7,306 bases of DNA from Deltaproteobacteria bacterium (GTDB lineage Bacteria > Desulfobacterota > Desulfobacteria > C00003060 > C00003106): NCBI GenBank assembly GCA_019314005.1, contig JAFDAE010000106.1, positions 1 to 7,306 on the forward strand, written 5' to 3'. This document shows positions 5,156 to 7,306 of the stretch, one piece after another; the stretch's first letter is position 1, and every line of letters starts with the position of its first letter. The notes beneath the pieces are model-generated. The model was not told the DNA's origin. It did no database searches and saw only the letters and a list, made by a program, of their open reading frames with translations. A program made the translations under genes and the position numbers.

Positions 5156-5569
5156 TTATATGTCCTTTATCGCTGATAAAATGTCACCTGTTGGGGCATC
5201 GTTGCGTAGGGCACGCTTTAGGATGTACGATAGGTGAAAAAGCGTTGTCTCTATCTCTGACACGTCAGGCAGAGATACAAGCTTTATAACGGCATCCGAC
5301 GAGATGTCGTTAATCGATGTCATCTCCATACGATATGTGTATTCGATGCCACCGTTTAATGGAACGTACTGAGAGTAGTACGCCCTGTCGATGTGTAGCT
5401 TTATATGGTCTGGCACTTCGTCTAATGGCGGAGTGTGCGATCCAAACACATCGATGTACTTGAAATGGTAGAAATCTAATGGGTTCAAGCCAACGTCATC
5501 GAGTGTGTAACGTTGCTTGAACTCATTACTGTTGTCCCTAAGAGGGACGCTGAATGTTCTGAATTTCAT
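5156..5569 (-). CDS. Unrecognised 137-residue virion-region protein
   Basis: This complete gene of 137 residues was not recognised. The first 100 residues mix short beta-like stretches with aromatic clusters (PLDFYHFKYIDVFG near residues 30-43, then AYYSQY, then EYTYRMEM). The last 35 residues look helical (ETTLFHLSYILKRALRN, then DILSAIKDI). There is no signal peptide, membrane segment or metal-binding motif. A 39-base gap separates it from the upstream gene, and only a weak AGAG-type ribosome site precedes the ATG. An ATG further upstream at about 5591 is out of frame and is not an alternative start. Its place among small structural genes suggests a minor virion component such as a connector or vertex protein, but nothing in the sequence proves it. 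Confidence 0.55.
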   Translation of the reverse strand: MKFRTFSVPLRDNSNEFKQRYTLDDVGLNPLDFYHFKYIDVFGSHTPPLDEVPDHIKLHIDRAYYSQYVPLNGGIEYTYRMEMTSINDISSDAVIKLVSLPDVSEIETTLFHLSYILKRALRNDAPTGDILSAIKDI

Positions 5570-5608
5570 GATGGTGTTCTCTGTTGATCATGTTATTCGT
5601 TTATGGCT

Positions 5609-5875
5609 TCAGTACATCGCACCCATTATGATGACATGGTATGTGGTCGATGTCGTGGTTCCTGCAAATGACACTACACCAGCAGATTCGGTGACCAATG
5701 TATCAATGTTGGGTGTGCCGATTGCAGGAGTCACTACAGGTACACATCTCTTGAAAGGAGTTGTGATCGTTTCACCAGTTGCAACGCCATCAACCTTCAG
5801 TGCCATAATGCCGAGTCCTTTTCCGAGTGGCGCAAACATGTTGTATCCGACACCAGAATAGTCTACTTCAACCAT
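5609..5875 (-). CDS. Small beta-rich protein, possible capsid decoration or minor structural protein
   Basis: The gene encodes 88 residues and is preceded by a perfect GGAGGTG ribosome site at 5883-5889 inside the end of the candidate capsid gene. The two genes are separated by only two bases (TAAGTATG). The protein has a Gly-rich opening (PLGKGLGIMALKVDG, residues 16-30). It then alternates Thr/Val/Ser strands and ends in a hydrophobic strand, YHVIIMGAMY. There is no membrane segment or signal peptide. A small beta-sandwich directly after a capsid gene is the usual position of a decoration or stabilising protein in many viruses. That role is inferred from position and size, not from a recognised family. 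The strong ribosome site suggests high translation, which fits a protein needed in many copies. Confidence 0.5.
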   Translation of the reverse strand: MVEVDYSGVGYNMFAPLGKGLGIMALKVDGVATGETITTPFKRCVPVVTPAIGTPNIDTLVTESAGVVSFAGTTTSTTYHVIIMGAMY

Positions 5876-5877
5876 AC

Positions 5878-7173
5878 TTATGCACCTCCAATCCGATTAG
5901 ATTTGTTCATCAGAATCATTGTTCTGAATACTGGGAAGATGTCCTGCGCAGTGTCTCCACACCGTACTTCGATGACCGCCTTCTTGTTCTGTCCGTAGAA
6001 AATTGGGCGTTCTGTTATACCGGATGGGTTCTTGTATGCATACATGTGCTGAACATGCCAGAAATCGAGGACTGTATCAGATACCTTGAACCTTACAGCG
6101 TTGAGTTTTGGTATATTGGTGTTATCCGCCATGCCAAAGATTGCAGCGTATGTGAGTTTCGGTATCGCGTTGTAGTCCGCCGTCGCGTCGGTCATGCGTT
6201 TCAGCTGAAGCGTGGTCTGCTCTGATGCATCGAGTGCGTACATCATTATGCCAGCGTCGTATTCTGTGTTGGCATCAGTGAGGTATACGTCAGTGTCACT
6301 TGATGCAGTTGGACTGCCTACGAGCACTTCCATGATGAGTGCATCGTTGGGGATGGTTCCTGGTACAGAAGGAGCATCGATTGCATTGTCTCGTACTGCC
6401 ATCGCAACAAGACCGTCTATACACCTCTGCTTGATTGCAGCGATCTTTGCGAGTGGAGTTTCCTGGATAGGCTCAAAGCCACCGAGTGGTATCGGAAGCG
6501 GTCTTGCGCCCATTCCATCACCTGGATCGATCGTCATAGCCTCGTTTGGCACGATCTGTTTATCGAAGTGATCGAGTGGGTTGATCGTTCCTCTCCTCTC
6601 GATAAGGTATCCACGAAGACCGAATGGCTTGTCGATGGTTGCTTCGTTTACGATGGTCTGGATCTGCGGTGTGATATTCTGCTCGAACATAGCCAGTTCA
6701 CTACCGAAAGCAACAACAGCATCACCCTGTGCGTATGCAAGCTGCGTACCCCAGATCAGTATCGGAGATCCACCGCGTTTGAATGTGACACGAGAGACTG
6801 TGTTGAGAGGTGCTCCACCAACGCCATCAGCAGGTACGTTCGCTACTGGACACTGGTCAAACATTCCGGTGAATACCATCCACTTTCCGCTATCGATGGT
6901 TTGGGATTCGAGCCAATCGGATGCGGTGTCAGCTGTCTGGTCTGATCCATCGAGACCCCAGTATTGACAGTTTGCCTCTACGGGAGTTTTCATGTCAAGA
7001 TCACAGAAATCAACGGCATTCGTTTTGTCACCAGGGACAATTTCACGAACGATGTAATCGCTCGGTGAGCTGCCTTCTGTGACTGCCATTGCGGTGTGAA
7101 GTGCGATTGCCTTTGCGTACTTCTTCCTCATTTCGAGGACTTCGAGTGGCAGGTCAGATACAGGATCAAGCAT
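5878..7173 (-). CDS. Large virion structural protein, candidate major capsid protein
   Basis: This is a 431-residue protein, the largest in the window, started at the ATG at 7173 because a GAGGTG site precedes it at the right distance. Residues 7-34 look helical and rich in Lys, Leu and Ala, a possible N-terminal arm. The rest alternates short hydrophobic stretches with Gly, Pro, Thr and Asp turns, typical of a beta-rich structural protein. There is no signal peptide or membrane segment. Residues 85-90 read SDWLES and are followed by GKWMVFTG, a motif that recurs in the 192-residue protein downstream. Length, first place in a run of small structural genes and a relatively GC-rich composition all suit a main capsid protein. 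No HK97 or double-jelly-roll signature can be recognised by eye, so the assignment is inference. It could instead be another abundant virion protein. The TAA stop is two bases from the next start. Confidence 0.55.
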   Translation of the reverse strand: MLDPVSDLPLEVLEMRKKYAKAIALHTAMAVTEGSSPSDYIVREIVPGDKTNAVDFCDLDMKTPVEANCQYWGLDGSDQTADTASDWLESQTIDSGKWMVFTGMFDQCPVANVPADGVGGAPLNTVSRVTFKRGGSPILIWGTQLAYAQGDAVVAFGSELAMFEQNITPQIQTIVNEATIDKPFGLRGYLIERRGTINPLDHFDKQIVPNEAMTIDPGDGMGARPLPIPLGGFEPIQETPLAKIAAIKQRCIDGLVAMAVRDNAIDAPSVPGTIPNDALIMEVLVGSPTASSDTDVYLTDANTEYDAGIMMYALDASEQTTLQLKRMTDATADYNAIPKLTYAAIFGMADNTNIPKLNAVRFKVSDTVLDFWHVQHMYAYKNPSGITERPIFYGQNKKAVIEVRCGDTAQDIFPVFRTMILMNKSNRIGGA

Positions 7174-7174
7174 C

Positions 7175-7306
7175 TTAAGCACCTCTGGTAATCATCGAAA
7201 ACCCTGCGCGTGGTGCTGGTGCTCTTGTCTGTTCTTGTACGGTTCTTTGCGGAACGGTTCCACGGTTCACTGCTCTTGGCTGTGCAGCCTCTGCTAGCGG
7301 AAGCAT
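7175..7306 (-). CDS. C-terminal end of a cut gene, Pro/Ala/Arg/Gln-rich tail
   Basis: The reading frame is open from the right window edge to a TAA at 7175-7177 and gives 43 residues rich in Ala, Pro, Arg and Gln, ending GFSMITRGA. An ATG occupies the last three bases of the window. It could be the true start of a tiny protein or an internal methionine of a longer gene, and nothing upstream is visible to decide. The low-complexity, positively charged composition suggests a flexible tail rather than a folded domain. The stop is one base from the ATG of the next gene (TAAGATG), and the ribosome site of that gene lies inside this reading frame, so the two are probably translationally coupled. 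Its place just before the candidate capsid gene would suit a virion assembly or capsid-associated protein, but that is inference from position only. Function unknown. Confidence 0.6.
   Translation of the reverse strand: MLPLAEAAQPRAVNRGTVPQRTVQEQTRAPAPRAGFSMITRGA
7180..7185 (-). promoter_or_regulatory. Ribosome binding site that fixes the start of the candidate capsid gene
   Basis: On the minus strand GAGGTG lies six bases before the ATG at 7171-7173. A GTG at 7180-7182 opens the same frame three codons earlier, but that GTG is itself part of the ribosome site. The ATG at 7173 is therefore the better start. Confidence 0.8.

Noticed and set aside
5827..6967. Several plus-strand open frames of about 120-130 codons opposite the 431-residue gene
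   Set aside because: All lie inside one long minus-strand gene with a strong ribosome site. The plus-strand translations lack plausible domain structure, and every other gene reads on the minus strand.
7174..7182. GTG at 7180-7182 as start of the 431-residue gene
   Set aside because: It overlaps the GAGGTG ribosome site that is correctly spaced for the ATG at 7173, and it has no ribosome site of its own.

Overview
The window looks like part of the virion-structure region of a double-stranded DNA virus or provirus. Thirteen genes (eleven complete, two cut by the window edges) all read on the minus strand, so transcription runs from high to low coordinates. They are packed head to tail with gaps of 65 bases or less, and three junctions are stop/start overlaps of the ATGA type. 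No plus-strand gene, tRNA, rRNA, insertion sequence, integrase or CRISPR array was found. No terminase, portal or other diagnostic packaging gene is visible, so the virus type cannot be fixed. ATA and AGA codons and GGAGGTG-type ribosome sites are compatible with an archaeal (euryarchaeal) host, but bacteria use the same sites. The host assignment is therefore only a leaning.

Right part (7306 to 4163), probably the capsid module. It starts with the Pro/Ala/Arg-rich tail of a cut gene. Next comes a 431-residue protein that is the best candidate for the main capsid protein, then four smaller beta-rich proteins of 88, 137, 192 and 131 residues. The 431- and 192-residue proteins share an SDWLE-centred motif. 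The 192- and 131-residue proteins share a T(L/M)FKP(T/S)xII motif. The set may therefore be built from related folds. A perfect 9-bp hairpin at 4130-4154 lies in the only sizeable gap and closes this module.

Left part (4097 to 1), probably the fibre, spike or host-recognition module. It holds a 321-residue protein with a coiled-coil start and beta domains, a 260-residue two-domain protein, and two genes with lectin-like jelly-roll domains (272 and 157 residues). A 142-residue beta-sandwich protein and a cut gene of unknown role follow. Each jelly-roll gene is immediately preceded by a very small gene made almost wholly of tandem repeats (55 and 69 residues).

The most unusual spot is 1332-637. 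The 69-residue repeat gene ends in a TAG that is in frame with the following jelly-roll gene. The residues just before the TAG look like the first beta strand that the downstream domain lacks. The repeats themselves look like concatenated copies of that domain start, each carrying its own methionine. This suggests a split or read-through adhesin and a recombination-prone fibre locus.
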